Assembly (NCBI RefSeq): GCF_001542625.1
Contig: NZ_CP016279.1
Span: 558,001-622,000 of the forward strand
Length of the DNA: 64,000 bases
DNA from: Streptomyces griseochromogenes
GTDB lineage: Bacteria; Actinomycetota; Actinomycetes; Streptomycetales; Streptomycetaceae
Direction: 5' to 3'
Positions 25,430 through 34,381 of this stretch are shown here, one piece after another (positions within the stretch are counted from its first letter, which is position 1; each line of letters begins with the position of its first letter). A program made the translations under genes and the position numbers. The notes beneath the pieces are model-generated. The model saw only the letters and a program-made list of their open reading frames with translations. It ran no database searches and was not told where the DNA came from.

Positions 25430-26716
25430 TCAGCGGATCGGGGTGCCGTCCGGCCGCAGCTGCATCTGCGGGCGCCCCGTGACCAGCAGCCAGGCCGGCA
25501 GCGAGGCGATGCAGAGCAGAGTGAGGACGACGGGTGAGGCGACCAGGACGGCGGCGGTGAACAGGCTCACCCAGCCCTGCCGGGTGATGGCCAGGAGAAT
25601 GCCCAGTACGCCCGCCGCCACGCCCACGGCGGGCGGGACGGCGGGTACCAGGGCGTGGGCGCACAGACCGAGGGCGGTTCCCACGAACACGGCGGGGAAG
25701 ATCCGGCCGCCACGGAAGCCGCAGGTCGCGGCGGTGACCAGGGCAGCCAGCTTCACCACCGCCATCGTGGCGAACTGCCCGGCCGACCAGCCCTCGGGGT
25801 CGCGCGCCAGCTCCGCGATCTGGTCCAGCCCCTTGAAGAGCGTCAGCGGGCCGCCCAGGGCCCCCAGGGCCCCGAGGACGGCCCCGCCCACCGGAAGCAT
25901 CAGCATCGGGTGCCGCAGCCGCTGGAAGGCGCTGTGGAGGTACGGGAAGACGTAGACCGCGCACATACCGAGCACCGCGCCGGCCGACGCGACGACGAGC
26001 GCCGCCAGCACGTCGCCCGCGTCCGGACGGCCGATCGGGGGCAGGCGGAGGTCGAAGCTCGCGTGGTGGAGGAGGTCCGTCGTCAGGGCGCCCGCCGCCG
26101 CGGCGGCCAGCGGGGCGAAGAGGTTGTCCCACAGCAGCCCTCTGATCGGCCGCCCGGCCAGCGCTTCCGAGATGACCAGGGCGGCGGCCACCGGGGTGCC
26201 GAACAGCGCGCCGAGCGTCGCCGCCTCCGCGAGCATCCCCCACAGCGAGGACGGCAGCCCGGGCACGAACCGGCGGCCCAGCCACACCGCCAGCCCGATG
26301 TTGGCGGCGATGATCGGGTTCTCGGGGCCGAGGCTCGGGCCGCCCGCGAGCATCAGGGCCGCGGCCAGCAGCAGACCGGGCAGGACGAAGGGCGGCAGTG
26401 CGGGCGCGTTCAGCCCCATGGTGGCCGGGTCGGGCCCGGCGTGCCCCGGCACCAGCCACACCACCAGACCGACCGCGATGCCGGTCGCGATGAGCATGAC
26501 GAAGATCCACAGCACGGAGTAGCGGCCGATCTCCAGGGCGTCGGGCAGGCCCTGCCACAGCACGCCCTGGAGTCGCTCGGCCCCGACGCTCACCCCCACG
26601 AAGAGCAGGCTGGACCCCACGCCCACCACGAGGGCGGGCAGGATCGACGGCAGCAGGGCGCGCGCGGGGGCCGCGGGAGCGCTGGTGGGCGCCTGCTGCG
26701 CGCTGTCCTGGGCCAC
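25430..26716 (-). CDS. ClC-type ion channel (YfeO-like)
   Basis: This membrane protein of about 428 residues has 10 or more helices. It shows the YfeO-type filter sequence GGPSLGPENPIIAANIG, whose Glu aligns with the ClC gating glutamate, and the later GFRGGRIFPAVFVG motif equivalent to GxFxP. YfeO/ClC proteins carry chloride, in some cases with proton counterflow, and support extreme acid resistance by balancing charge during amino-acid decarboxylation. The start GTG 26716 follows GGTGAG; a longer frame would run into the tipA promoter. It is upstream of gadB in the same operon. Confidence 0.85.
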   Translation of the reverse strand: MAQDSAQQAPTSAPAAPARALLPSILPALVVGVGSSLLFVGVSVGAERLQGVLWQGLPDALEIGRYSVLWIFVMLIATGIAVGLVVWLVPGHAGPDPATMGLNAPALPPFVLPGLLLAAALMLAGGPSLGPENPIIAANIGLAVWLGRRFVPGLPSSLWGMLAEAATLGALFGTPVAAALVISEALAGRPIRGLLWDNLFAPLAAAAAGALTTDLLHHASFDLRLPPIGRPDAGDVLAALVVASAGAVLGMCAVYVFPYLHSAFQRLRHPMLMLPVGGAVLGALGALGGPLTLFKGLDQIAELARDPEGWSAGQFATMAVVKLAALVTAATCGFRGGRIFPAVFVGTALGLCAHALVPAVPPAVGVAAGVLGILLAITRQGWVSLFTAAVLVASPVVLTLLCIASLPAWLLVTGRPQMQLRPDGTPIR

Positions 26717-26768
26717 GGGCTCACCATAAGCGGACAAAAGATGACGAACATCCCGAAGTGAATTCGCC

Positions 26769-26799
26769 TTGCACCTCACGTTGCGTGAGGCCTCAGCGT
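26769..26799 (+). promoter_or_regulatory. tipA promoter with TipA-binding inverted repeat
   Basis: The -35 TTGCAC (26769-26774) and CAGCGT -10 (26794-26799) are 19 bp apart. The inverted repeat CCTCACGttgCGTGAGG (26774-26790) fills the spacer. This is the known arrangement of tipAp, where MerR-type TipAL twists the overlong spacer to activate transcription when it binds thiopeptides. Confidence 0.88.
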
Positions 26800-26829
26800 T
26801 GAGGGCGTACCGACGACAAGGAGCGGAAA

Positions 26830-27591
26830 GTGAGCTACTCCGTGGGACAGGTCGCGGGGTTCGCCGGAGTCACGGTGCGCACCCTGCACCATTACGACGA
26901 GATCGGCCTGCTCGTACCCAGCGAGCGCACCCACGCCGGCCACCGGCGTTACGGCGACGCCGACCTCGACCGGCTCCAGCAGATCCTGTTCTACCGGGAG
27001 CTCGGCTTCCCGCTCGAGGAGGTCGCGGCCCTGCTCGACGACCCGGATGCGGACGCGCGCGCACATCTGCGCCGCCAGCACGAACTGCTGACCGCTCGGA
27101 TCGAGAAGCTGCAGAAGATGGCCGCGGCCGTGGAGCACGCCATGGAGGCACGCACGATGGGCATCAATCTCACCCCCGAGGAGCGTTTCGAGGTCTTCGG
27201 GGACAACGATCCCGAGCAGTACGCCGAGGAGGCCGAGCGGCGCTGGGGCGGCACCGAGGCCTACGCGGAGTCGCAGCGCCGTGCCGCCCGCTACACCAAG
27301 GAGGACTGGAAGCGCCTGCAGGCCGAGGCCGACGACTGGACCGAGCGCTACGTCGCCCTGATGACCGCCGGCGAGCAGCCGTCCGGCGAGGCGGCGATGG
27401 ACCTGGCCGAGGAGCACCGCGGGCACATCGGCAAGTGGTACTACGAGTGCCCGCACGCCATGCATCGCTGCCTGGGCGCGATGTACGTCGCCGACGAGCG
27501 CTTCAAGGCGTTCTACGACGCCGTGCGGCCCGGCCTCGCCGAGCACCTGAGCGAGTCGATCGCCGCGAACGCCGACCGGCATCCGGCCTGA
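26830..27591 (+). CDS. tipA: TipA (TipAL) thiopeptide-responsive MerR-family activator
   Basis: This 253-residue protein has a MerR winged helix (YSVGQVAGFAGVTVRTLHHYDEIGLLVPSERTHAGHRRY), a dimerisation coiled coil to about residue 108, and the TipAS globin-like drug-binding domain from Met110. Cys207 and Cys214 (YYECPHAMHRC) are present; Cys214 is the residue that bonds covalently to thiostrepton in TipAS. The internal ATG at 27157 would give a 144-residue TipAS, as in S. lividans. AAGGAG precedes the ATG. It is autoregulated through the tipAp inverted repeat and should respond to thiopeptides. Confidence 0.95.
   Translation: MSYSVGQVAGFAGVTVRTLHHYDEIGLLVPSERTHAGHRRYGDADLDRLQQILFYRELGFPLEEVAALLDDPDADARAHLRRQHELLTARIEKLQKMAAAVEHAMEARTMGINLTPEERFEVFGDNDPEQYAEEAERRWGGTEAYAESQRRAARYTKEDWKRLQAEADDWTERYVALMTAGEQPSGEAAMDLAEEHRGHIGKWYYECPHAMHRCLGAMYVADERFKAFYDAVRPGLAEHLSESIAANADRHPA
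27157..27591 (+). other. tipA: internal translation start giving the short form TipAS
   Basis: Codon 110 of tipA is ATG (MGINLTPEERFEVFG), preceded by GGAGGCACGCACG, a usable ribosome-binding site. The product would be the 144-residue ligand-binding domain alone, which in S. lividans is made in excess and sequesters thiopeptides. Confidence 0.8.
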
Positions 27592-27600
27592 TCCCCTGGT

Positions 27601-27622
27601 CCGGGAGGAGGCCTACTCCCGG
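27601..27622. terminator. bidirectional hairpin between tipA and the YbjQ gene
   Basis: The arms CCGGGAG (27601-27607) and CTCCCGG (27616-27622) flank an 8-nt loop. It overlaps the last codons of the converging YbjQ gene. Confidence 0.6.
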
Positions 27623-27978
27623 GCCAGGACCACGGCCGTGCCGTACGCGCACACCTCGGTGCCCACGTCCGCGGCCTCCGTCACATCGAACCGGAACGCC
27701 AGTACCGCGTTGGCCCCGCGCGCGCGTGCCTGCTCCACCAGCCGCTCCATGGCCTGGTTGCGGGTCTGCACCAGCGTCTTGGTGAGCCCCTTCAGCTCGC
27801 CGCCGATCATCGACTTCAGCCCGGCGCCGATCTGGCTGCCGAGGTGCCGGGAACGCACGGTGAGACCGAAGACCTCGCCGATCACCTGCTGCACCCGGTG
27901 GCCGGGCACGTCGTTCGTCGTCACGACCAGCACGTCCGGCTGGGGCCCCTGGCCGCCGCCGTAGTCATCGAGTCCCAT
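27613..27978 (-). CDS. YbjQ/UPF0145 family protein
   Basis: This 121-residue protein has the YbjQ core VVTTNDVPGHRVQQVIGEVFGLTVRSRHLGSQIGAGLKSMIGGELKGLTKTLVQTRNQAMERLVEQARARGANAVLAFRFD. The fold is a small alpha/beta domain that forms pentameric rings. The family was once called heavy-metal binding, but its role is unsettled. It is monocistronic and converges on tipA with a shared hairpin. Confidence 0.88.
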   Translation of the reverse strand: MGLDDYGGGQGPQPDVLVVTTNDVPGHRVQQVIGEVFGLTVRSRHLGSQIGAGLKSMIGGELKGLTKTLVQTRNQAMERLVEQARARGANAVLAFRFDVTEAADVGTEVCAYGTAVVLARE

Positions 27979-28120
27979 GGCTCACAGCTTTGCCCCAGTT
28001 GTCCCACAGTGCATCCTGGAGCCACCGGTGGAACCTGGGGCGGTCACATCGCGTTGATAGTTTTGTGCGCCCGCACAAGGACGCCGTAGCCGCCCTTCAT
28101 CCCCTCAGGAGCCCGGACCC

Positions 28121-29107
28121 GTGATGACACTCGCCCTCGGCCCGAGCTGGCTGGATCCCAACTATCTGCTCGACACCTACAGCATCTGGGGCCTGCTGCT
28201 CATCGTCTTCGCCGAGTCCGGTCTGCTCATCGGCTTCTTCCTGCCGGGCGACTCGCTGCTGTTCACCTGCGGTCTGCTGATCACGTCCCACCAGCTGGAC
28301 TTCCCGCTGTGGGGCGCGATCGCGCTGATCTGTCTCGCCGCGGTCCTCGGCGACCAGGCGGGCTACATGTTCGGCAAGAAGGTCGGCCCGTCGCTCTTCA
28401 ACCGTCCGGACTCCCGCCTCTTCAAGCAGGAGAACGTCACCAAGGCGCACGAGTTCTTCGAGAAGTACGGCCCGAAGTCCCTGGTCCTGGCCCGCTTCGT
28501 GCCCATCGTGCGCACGTTCACGCCGATCATCGCGGGCGTCAGCGGCATGAAGTACCGCTCGTTCCTGATCTTCAACGTCATCGGCGGCGTCCTGTGGGGC
28601 GCGGGCGTCACGCTGCTCGGCTCCTGGCTGGGCAACATCGACTTCGTCAAGAACAACATCGAGGCGATCCTCATCCTGATCGTCCTCGTGTCCGTGGTCC
28701 CGATCGCCATCGAGTTCCTCCGCGCGCGCGGCAAGAGCAAGAAGGCGGAGCCCGCCCGGTCCGAGCCGCGGCCCGCCCCCGAGCAGCAGCCCCTGTACCA
28801 GCACCAGCCGCCCATGGACGACGCGACGACCCGCCTGCGCCGCATCGAACCGGAGCAGCCCTACGAGCAGCCCTACGAGCAGCCCTACGAGCAGCCGTAC
28901 GAGCAGCCGTACCAGCCGCAGCCGCAGCAGCAGAACCAGCAGTACTGGGACCAGGGGCACGACAACCAGGGCTACGACAACCACGGCAACCAGGGCTACG
29001 ACAGCCACGGCAACCAGGGCCACGGCAACCAGTACTACGACCAGCAGCAGTACCCGCAGCAGCAGTACGACCAGTACCAGTACCCCTACGATTCCCGCCG
29101 GCAGTAA
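28121..29107 (+). CDS. DedA-family membrane protein with a long Q/Y/N-rich tail
   Basis: The first 205 residues are a DedA (VTT/SNARE-associated) membrane protein with GLLIGFFLPGDSLLFTCG, GDQAGYMFGKKVG and the conserved ARFVPIVRTFTPIIAGVSGM segment; such proteins flip phospholipids or undecaprenyl phosphate. From about residue 210 the protein is a low-complexity tail, ending in EQPY repeats and then about 70 residues dominated by Gln, Tyr, Asn and Gly. The GTG at 28121 lies 9 nt after AGGAG; an ATG follows at 28124. The tail is cytoplasmic or envelope-exposed depending on topology and is much longer than usual. Confidence 0.9.
   Translation: MMTLALGPSWLDPNYLLDTYSIWGLLLIVFAESGLLIGFFLPGDSLLFTCGLLITSHQLDFPLWGAIALICLAAVLGDQAGYMFGKKVGPSLFNRPDSRLFKQENVTKAHEFFEKYGPKSLVLARFVPIVRTFTPIIAGVSGMKYRSFLIFNVIGGVLWGAGVTLLGSWLGNIDFVKNNIEAILILIVLVSVVPIAIEFLRARGKSKKAEPARSEPRPAPEQQPLYQHQPPMDDATTRLRRIEPEQPYEQPYEQPYEQPYEQPYQPQPQQQNQQYWDQGHDNQGYDNHGNQGYDSHGNQGHGNQYYDQQQYPQQQYDQYQYPYDSRRQ
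28853..28919 (+). repeat. 12-bp tandem repeats encoding EQPY units
   Basis: Five consecutive GAGCAGCC(C/G)TAC-type 12-bp units encode EQPY in the DedA tail, followed by degenerate GACAACCAGGGCTAC-type repeats to about 29030. Slippage here would change tail length in steps of four residues. Confidence 0.85.
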
Positions 29108-29150
29108 TAGGGGCGCGGGGAACCGCGCGAACGACCACGACGAACCCGCA
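29108..29150. repeat. dispersed Streptomyces intergenic element (GGGGCGCGGGGAAC type)
   Basis: Directly after the DedA stop is GGGGCGCGGGGAACCGCGCG, followed by a GACCACGACGAACCCGCACC-like section. This is the familiar short element scattered after stop codons in Streptomyces genomes. The CGCGgggaacCGCG part can form a hairpin. Confidence 0.7.
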
Positions 29151-29187
29151 CCCGCCGACGGCGAAGGCCTCCCGAGTTCTCCGGCGC

Positions 29188-30843
29188 CTAGAACCCTCGG
29201 GTCCGCTTGGCAGCCCTTCGCTTACCGGCGGAGCCGACCCGCAGGGTCAGCCTGGAGATCTCCGACCCCAGGTTGACCCCGATGGCGATCGCCATGGCCA
29301 GCGAGGCGGCCTTCGCGAGGGACACCAGCCCCTTGTCCACCTCGTTCTGGGCCATCGACAACAGCCCGAAGTACGTGGCCGAACCGGGCAGCAACGGCCC
29401 GATCGCAGCCGTCGTATAGGGCAGCGCGGACGCGAACCGGAACCGCGACAACAGCTGCCCGAACAGCCCCACCAGCCCCGCCGCCACGGCCGTGGAGGCG
29501 ACCGGCGAGATGCCGCCCGTGTAGTGCATCGCGCCGTACACCGACCAGGCGACGCCCCCGTTGAGCGTCACCGCGAGCACGGTGGACCGTTCCTGCTGCA
29601 GCAGTACGGCGAAGGTCAGCGACAGCAGCATGGACGCGGCGATCTGGATCAGCGGCCGCTCGGACAGGACCAGCGCCGCGTCCGGGTTCAGCTTGCCGCC
29701 GACCTTCACACCGAAGTACAGGACGACCAGCACGCCGATGACGATGCCGACGAAGAAGTACATGACCTCCAGCAGGCGCGCCGACGCGGTGATGTAGAAG
29801 CCCGTCAGACCGTCCTGCACCCCCGCCACCAGCGCCCGCCCGGGCAGCAGCGCGAACAGTCCAGCGGTGACGACGGCGGACGCCTTGACGTCGACATGGG
29901 CGAGCGCGAAGGCGACCCCGATCGCGGCCGGCGGCATCGCGGCGATCATGAACTGGTAGAACTCCGGCAGCCCCCGCCCCGCGCACAGCCACGCCAGCCG
30001 GTCGCCGAGCATCGCGCCCAGCGCCGCCGCGAAGAACACGATCAGATCACCGCCGACCAGAATGGAGGCCGCCCCCGCGAGCAGCCCGTTCGCCAGGGTC
30101 AGCGCCCAGCCGGGGTAGGGGTGCCGGTTGCGGCGGATCTCCGCCAGGCGCCGGTAGGCCTCCTCCAGGGAGACATGCGTCTCCGGGTCGGTCAGGTCGT
30201 CCACCAGCCGGAACACGGCCGCGAGCCGCGTGTAGTCCGTGCCGCGCCGCCGTACCGTCCGTGAGGACGTCACCGGGTCCTCCACCAGGGACGGCTGGTG
30301 GGAGATCGACAGCAGCGTGAAGGTGACGTTCGGCTCGCACCGGTCCAGGCCGTAGGACCGGCACACGGCGAACATCGCGGCCTCCACGTCCTCCGCGCCC
30401 TCACCGCCCGCCAGCAGCAGTTCCCCGATACGCAGGGTGAGGTCGAGCACACGCGGGACCGCCGGGCCGCCCTCCTCGGCCCGCTGCACGTGCTCCGGCG
30501 CCGGCCGCTCGGCCACCGGCATGCGCAGCATCGTGCGCATCCGGTCCTGCCAGGGCGCGTCCTTGACCAGGCTGACCGCCGGAATGCCGGTCGCCGGAGT
30601 GAAGGCGGTCGGGGCGTCCTTGGCGCTGTAGGTGCTCGGCAGGCTGAACGCCGAGCCCTCCGGCTCGGCACCCGTCGGCTGCGGCGCCTGCAGGCCCTTC
30701 GGCACGGCGAACTCGGACGTGGTCTCCGGCTCGCCGCCGCCCTCGGGAACCTCGATGCCTCGGGGGACGGCGAACTCGGACGTGATCTCCGGGTCGTACC
30801 GCGCCTCGTCCGACCGGGGCTTGCGGTCCTCCGTCTCCGTCAC
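29188..30843 (-). CDS. threonine/serine exporter (ThrE-type) family protein
   Basis: This protein of about 551 residues has a cytoplasmic N-terminal region with a repeated TSEFAVP motif, then a ThrE N-domain (LTLRIGELLLAGGEGAEDVEAAMFAVCRSYGL) and about ten membrane helices, the fused DUF1212 plus DUF3815 layout of Corynebacterium ThrE. It probably exports threonine, serine or small peptides by proton motive force. GTG 30843 is chosen because GGGAG lies 7 nt upstream; the longer frame overlaps ppa. It is transcribed after ppa on the same strand, 110 bp downstream. Confidence 0.85.
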   Translation of the reverse strand: MTETEDRKPRSDEARYDPEITSEFAVPRGIEVPEGGGEPETTSEFAVPKGLQAPQPTGAEPEGSAFSLPSTYSAKDAPTAFTPATGIPAVSLVKDAPWQDRMRTMLRMPVAERPAPEHVQRAEEGGPAVPRVLDLTLRIGELLLAGGEGAEDVEAAMFAVCRSYGLDRCEPNVTFTLLSISHQPSLVEDPVTSSRTVRRRGTDYTRLAAVFRLVDDLTDPETHVSLEEAYRRLAEIRRNRHPYPGWALTLANGLLAGAASILVGGDLIVFFAAALGAMLGDRLAWLCAGRGLPEFYQFMIAAMPPAAIGVAFALAHVDVKASAVVTAGLFALLPGRALVAGVQDGLTGFYITASARLLEVMYFFVGIVIGVLVVLYFGVKVGGKLNPDAALVLSERPLIQIAASMLLSLTFAVLLQQERSTVLAVTLNGGVAWSVYGAMHYTGGISPVASTAVAAGLVGLFGQLLSRFRFASALPYTTAAIGPLLPGSATYFGLLSMAQNEVDKGLVSLAKAASLAMAIAIGVNLGSEISRLTLRVGSAGKRRAAKRTRGF

Positions 30844-30953
30844 CTCGGCACTCCCTGAACGACACCTTCCGCTGGCCTCAGTATGCGCATGGGTACGCGA
30901 ACGGGCCGCACGCGTGCGCGTACGGCCCGCGGAACCGGTACGGTTCCGGACGT

Positions 30954-31445
30954 TCAGTGACCGCCCTGCTCCTCGAAGCGCTTGTAGGACCGCTCGATCT
31001 CCGCCTCGGCGTCCGTGCGGCCCACCCAGTTGGCACCCTCGACCGACTTGCCGGGCTCCAGGTCCTTGTAGACCTCGAAGAAGTGCTGGATCTCCAGGCG
31101 GTCGAACTCCGACACGTGGTGGATGTCGCGCAGGTGCTCCACGCGCGGGTCGGTGGACGGCACGCACAGCAGCTTGTCGTCGCCGCCCGCCTCGTCCGTC
31201 ATCCGGAACATGCCGATCGCGCGGCACTTGATCAGGCAGCCCGGGAAGGTCGGCTCGTCCAGGATGACCAGCGCGTCCAGCGGGTCGCCGTCCTCGCCGA
31301 GGGTGTTCTCGACGAAGCCGTAGTCGGCCGGGTAGGCGGTCGAGGTGAAGAGACGACGGTCCAGCCGGATCCGACCGGTCTCGTGGTCCACCTCGTACTT
31401 GTTCCGCGAACCCTTCGGGATCTCGATCGTGACGTCGAACTCCAC
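30954..31445 (-). CDS. ppa: inorganic pyrophosphatase
   Basis: This 163-residue family I pyrophosphatase has the signature [10 protein letters not shown] with its metal-binding aspartates, [17 protein letters not shown] at the N-terminus, and [17 protein letters not shown] near the C-terminus. It hydrolyses pyrophosphate to pull biosynthetic reactions forward. The start is set by the ribosome-binding site: GGAGGAGC lies 7 nt before GTG 31445 ([11 protein letters not shown]). The upstream ATG at 31460 would place that site inside the gene. Confidence 0.95.
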   Translation of the reverse strand: MEFDVTIEIPKGSRNKYEVDHETGRIRLDRRLFTSTAYPADYGFVENTLGEDGDPLDALVILDEPTFPGCLIKCRAIGMFRMTDEAGGDDKLLCVPSTDPRVEHLRDIHHVSEFDRLEIQHFFEVYKDLEPGKSVEGANWVGRTDAEAEIERSYKRFEEQGGH

Positions 31446-31524
31446 CGGTGGCTCCTCCATGATCAGCACATAGTTCTGGTGATTAAGTGTCCCTCACGCA
31501 GGTGTGTGATCGCGAAAGGGGCTG

Positions 31525-33144
31525 GTGGTCGTGCCAGAGCTGAGGCCTTGGCGAGCCGCGGAACCGCAGGTGGAGCGGATCGCGAACGCCGTACGACCGC
31601 GTCTGGCACGCGCCGCGACGGCCGTGAGGCCCCGGGCCGCGCGGCTGGCGCGATCGGTTCGGCCCGGTCTCGCCCGGATTGCGCACCTCCCCCGTCCGCG
31701 ACCCGTGAGGACCTGGCAGTACACCGCTGGCGCGGTCACCGCCGGGCTGGCGCTGGCCGCCGGTGTGGTGACCGTGGCCGGCCCCTGGGACGCCACCGGC
31801 CAGCGTACGGCCGAGCGGGACCGCGCGGCCGCCCTGGAGCGGTCAGGTGGCGCAGATCACGGCGGCTCGGGCACGTCCGCCGGAGCGCCCCGGCCCGCAC
31901 CGAGCGCCCCGCCCGTCCTGACGGGCCTGGACGGCGCCGCGGGCACCGTCAGCACCAAGAAGGCACCACCCGCCGGAAAGGCCTTCTCAGACGTCCTGAG
32001 GCCGCTCCTGGGCGTCTCCGCGCTCGGTGGCAGCCACGCGGCCGTCGTCGTCGACGTCACCACCGGCGAGCGGCTCTACGGCACCGGTGCCGGCATGGCC
32101 CTGGCCCCCGCCTCGACCACCAAGATCGCCACCGCCGTCGCCGCGCTGTCCGCCCTCGGCCCCGACCACCGCTTCACCACCCGCACCGCCCTCGAACCCG
32201 ACACCAGGGAACTGGTCCTGGTCGGCGGCGGCGACCCCACCCTCACGGCCCGCGACGACCGCCGGAACACGGACGGCTGGGCGAGCCTGCGCACCCTGGC
32301 CGCCGACACCGCCGCCGCGCTCGAGCGGCGCGGCATCCACAAGATCACGCTCTCCTACGACACCACGCTCTACTCCGGCCCCGCGCTGCACCCCATCGGC
32401 GTCAACGACAACCTCGCCCCCGTTAGCGCCCTCAGCGCCGACGAGGGCCGCACCGACGACTCCACGAGAGGGCCGGCGTTCCGCGTGTCCGACCCGGCGG
32501 CGGACGCGGCCGGCAAGTTCGCCGGCTTCCTGCGGGCCGCCGGCGTCCAGACCACCTCTCCCGGCCCCTCCAAGGCAACCGGCCGCGCCACGGCCCTCGC
32601 CACCGTCACCTCGCCCCCGCTGTCCGACGTGGTCGAGCGGATGCTGACCAACAGCGACAACGACATCGCCGAGGCCCTCGCGCGTCAGACCGCCCTCGCG
32701 AGCGGCGGGCCGGCCGACTTCGAGGGCGGCGCCAAGGCCGTCGCCGCGCAGCTCGGGAAGCTCGGCCTGCCGATGTCCGGCGCCTCCTTCCACGACGGCA
32801 GCGGCCTCAGCCGCGACGACCGGCTCACCGCGGACCTCCTGACGGCTCTGCTGGTCAAGGCCGGCGACCCGGCCCGCCCCGGCCTCCGCCCCGTCCTCAG
32901 CGGCCTCCCCGTGGCACGCTTCACCGGCACCCTGGCCGGCCGCTACGCCGACGGCGCTGCAGGATTCGTACGAGCGAAGACCGGCACGCTCACCGGCGTG
33001 AACACCCTGGCCGGCACGGTCGTGGACCAGGACGGACGCCTCCTGGCCTTCGCCTTCCTCGCCTCCGGCACGACGGACCCCCACCAGGCCCAGGCGGCCC
33101 TGGACAAGACGGCCACGGCCCTCGCGGCCTGCGGCTGCCGGTAG
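31525..33144 (+). CDS. dacB: D-alanyl-D-alanine carboxypeptidase/endopeptidase (PBP4 type)
   Basis: This protein of about 539 residues has a basic cytoplasmic N-terminus, one membrane anchor (residues 66-85) and a DacB catalytic domain. Active-site motifs are SxxK (ASTTK, Ser197), SxN (SDN in MLTNSDNDIAEALARQ) and KTG (KTGTLTG, about 485). It trims peptide cross-links of peptidoglycan outside the membrane. The start is GTG 31525 or GTG 31531; GAAAGGG spacing favours the latter. It is divergent from ppa and reads toward the metalloprotease gene. Confidence 0.9.
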   Translation: MVVPELRPWRAAEPQVERIANAVRPRLARAATAVRPRAARLARSVRPGLARIAHLPRPRPVRTWQYTAGAVTAGLALAAGVVTVAGPWDATGQRTAERDRAAALERSGGADHGGSGTSAGAPRPAPSAPPVLTGLDGAAGTVSTKKAPPAGKAFSDVLRPLLGVSALGGSHAAVVVDVTTGERLYGTGAGMALAPASTTKIATAVAALSALGPDHRFTTRTALEPDTRELVLVGGGDPTLTARDDRRNTDGWASLRTLAADTAAALERRGIHKITLSYDTTLYSGPALHPIGVNDNLAPVSALSADEGRTDDSTRGPAFRVSDPAADAAGKFAGFLRAAGVQTTSPGPSKATGRATALATVTSPPLSDVVERMLTNSDNDIAEALARQTALASGGPADFEGGAKAVAAQLGKLGLPMSGASFHDGSGLSRDDRLTADLLTALLVKAGDPARPGLRPVLSGLPVARFTGTLAGRYADGAAGFVRAKTGTLTGVNTLAGTVVDQDGRLLAFAFLASGTTDPHQAQAALDKTATALAACGCR

Positions 33145-33232
33145 GGCCGTCGCCGCCGCGCGCGGCCCTTCGGCGACCCCACGCGAGGGCCATGGCCTGC
33201 CTCAAGCGGCAGCGCTCACGTACGGTTGACGC

Positions 33233-34381
33233 ATGACGAGCTTCGGTGGCACCGCATCTTCCGGGATGGTCGACTGGAACCTCGCGGTGGCGACCGCGAC
33301 ACGGCTCGTACGACCGGGCCCGGACGTCAGCCGCGACGAGGCCAGGGCCGTCGTCTCGGAGCTGCGCCGGCACGCGAAAGCCTCGGAACGTCACGTCCGG
33401 GGCTTCACTCGTATGGGCACCGAGGGGACCCACGACACCCCCGTCCTCGTCGTCGACCGCCCGGGCTGGGTCCGGGCGAACGTCGCCGGCTTCAGGGAGA
33501 TCCTCAAACCCCTTCTGGACAAGATGCAGGAACGACGCGGCAGCAGCCCCTCGGGCGCCGTCCTCGGCGCCGTCGGCGGCAAGGTCACCGGCGTCGAACT
33601 CGGCATGCTGCTGTCCTTCCTCTCCTCCCGCGTCCTCGGCCAGTACGAGACCTTCGCCCCCGCCACCCGCGACCTCCCGGCCGGCGGCCTCCCCGGCTCG
33701 CCGGACGGCGGCGGCCGCCTCCTGCTCGTCGCGCCCAACATCGTCCACGTGGAGCGCGAACTCGACGTCGCGCCCCACGACTTCAGGCTCTGGGTGTGCC
33801 TGCACGAGGAGACCCACCGCACACAGTTCACCGCCGTGCCCTGGCTGCGCGATCACCTGGAGGGTGAAATCCAGTCGTTCTTGGCGGAGACCGACGTCGA
33901 CCCCATGACCGTGCTGGAACGTGTCCGCGAAGCCGCCCAGTCCCTCGCCGGCGGCCGTCCCGAGGGCGAGGAGGACGACGGCGGCCGCTCCTTCGTGGAA
34001 CTCGTGCAGACCCCGGTCCAGCGCGAGATCCTCGGCCGCCTCACCGCCGTCATGTCCCTGCTGGAGGGCCACGCCGACTTCGTCATGGACGGAGTCGGCC
34101 CGAGCGTCGTGCCGAGCGTCGCCGAGATCCGCGAGAAGTTCCAGCAGCGCCGGGCCAAGGGCGCCTCCCGGCTCGACCTGGCCCTGCGCAAACTGCTCGG
34201 CCTGGACGCCAAACTCAGGCAGTACCGGGACGGCGAACGGTTCGTACGAGCCGTCGTCGAGGAGGTCGGCATGGACGGCTTCAACCGTGTGTGGACATCC
34301 CCCAACACCCTGCCCACCAAGGCGGAGATCGCCAAACCGGCGGACTGGGTCGCACGGGTGCATCGCAAGCCCGAGTCGTGA
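33233..34381 (+). CDS. zinc-dependent metalloprotease, DUF2342 family
   Basis: This 382-residue protein carries the zincin motif HEETH (residues 191-195) in LHEETHRTQFTAVPWLRDHLEGEI. It has the DUF2342 blocks MVDWNLAVATATRLVRPGP and LEGHADFVMDG. Members are common in actinobacteria and were first noted by co-occurrence with coenzyme F420 synthesis; the substrate is unknown. It lies between dacB and tilS, 88 and 192 bp away. No signal peptide is visible, so it is likely cytoplasmic. Confidence 0.85.
   Translation: MTSFGGTASSGMVDWNLAVATATRLVRPGPDVSRDEARAVVSELRRHAKASERHVRGFTRMGTEGTHDTPVLVVDRPGWVRANVAGFREILKPLLDKMQERRGSSPSGAVLGAVGGKVTGVELGMLLSFLSSRVLGQYETFAPATRDLPAGGLPGSPDGGGRLLLVAPNIVHVERELDVAPHDFRLWVCLHEETHRTQFTAVPWLRDHLEGEIQSFLAETDVDPMTVLERVREAAQSLAGGRPEGEEDDGGRSFVELVQTPVQREILGRLTAVMSLLEGHADFVMDGVGPSVVPSVAEIREKFQQRRAKGASRLDLALRKLLGLDAKLRQYRDGERFVRAVVEEVGMDGFNRVWTSPNTLPTKAEIAKPADWVARVHRKPES

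Noticed and set aside
28853..29030. A CRISPR-like array in the DedA gene
   Set aside because: The units are 12-15 bp, lack spacers and are in-frame coding repeats.
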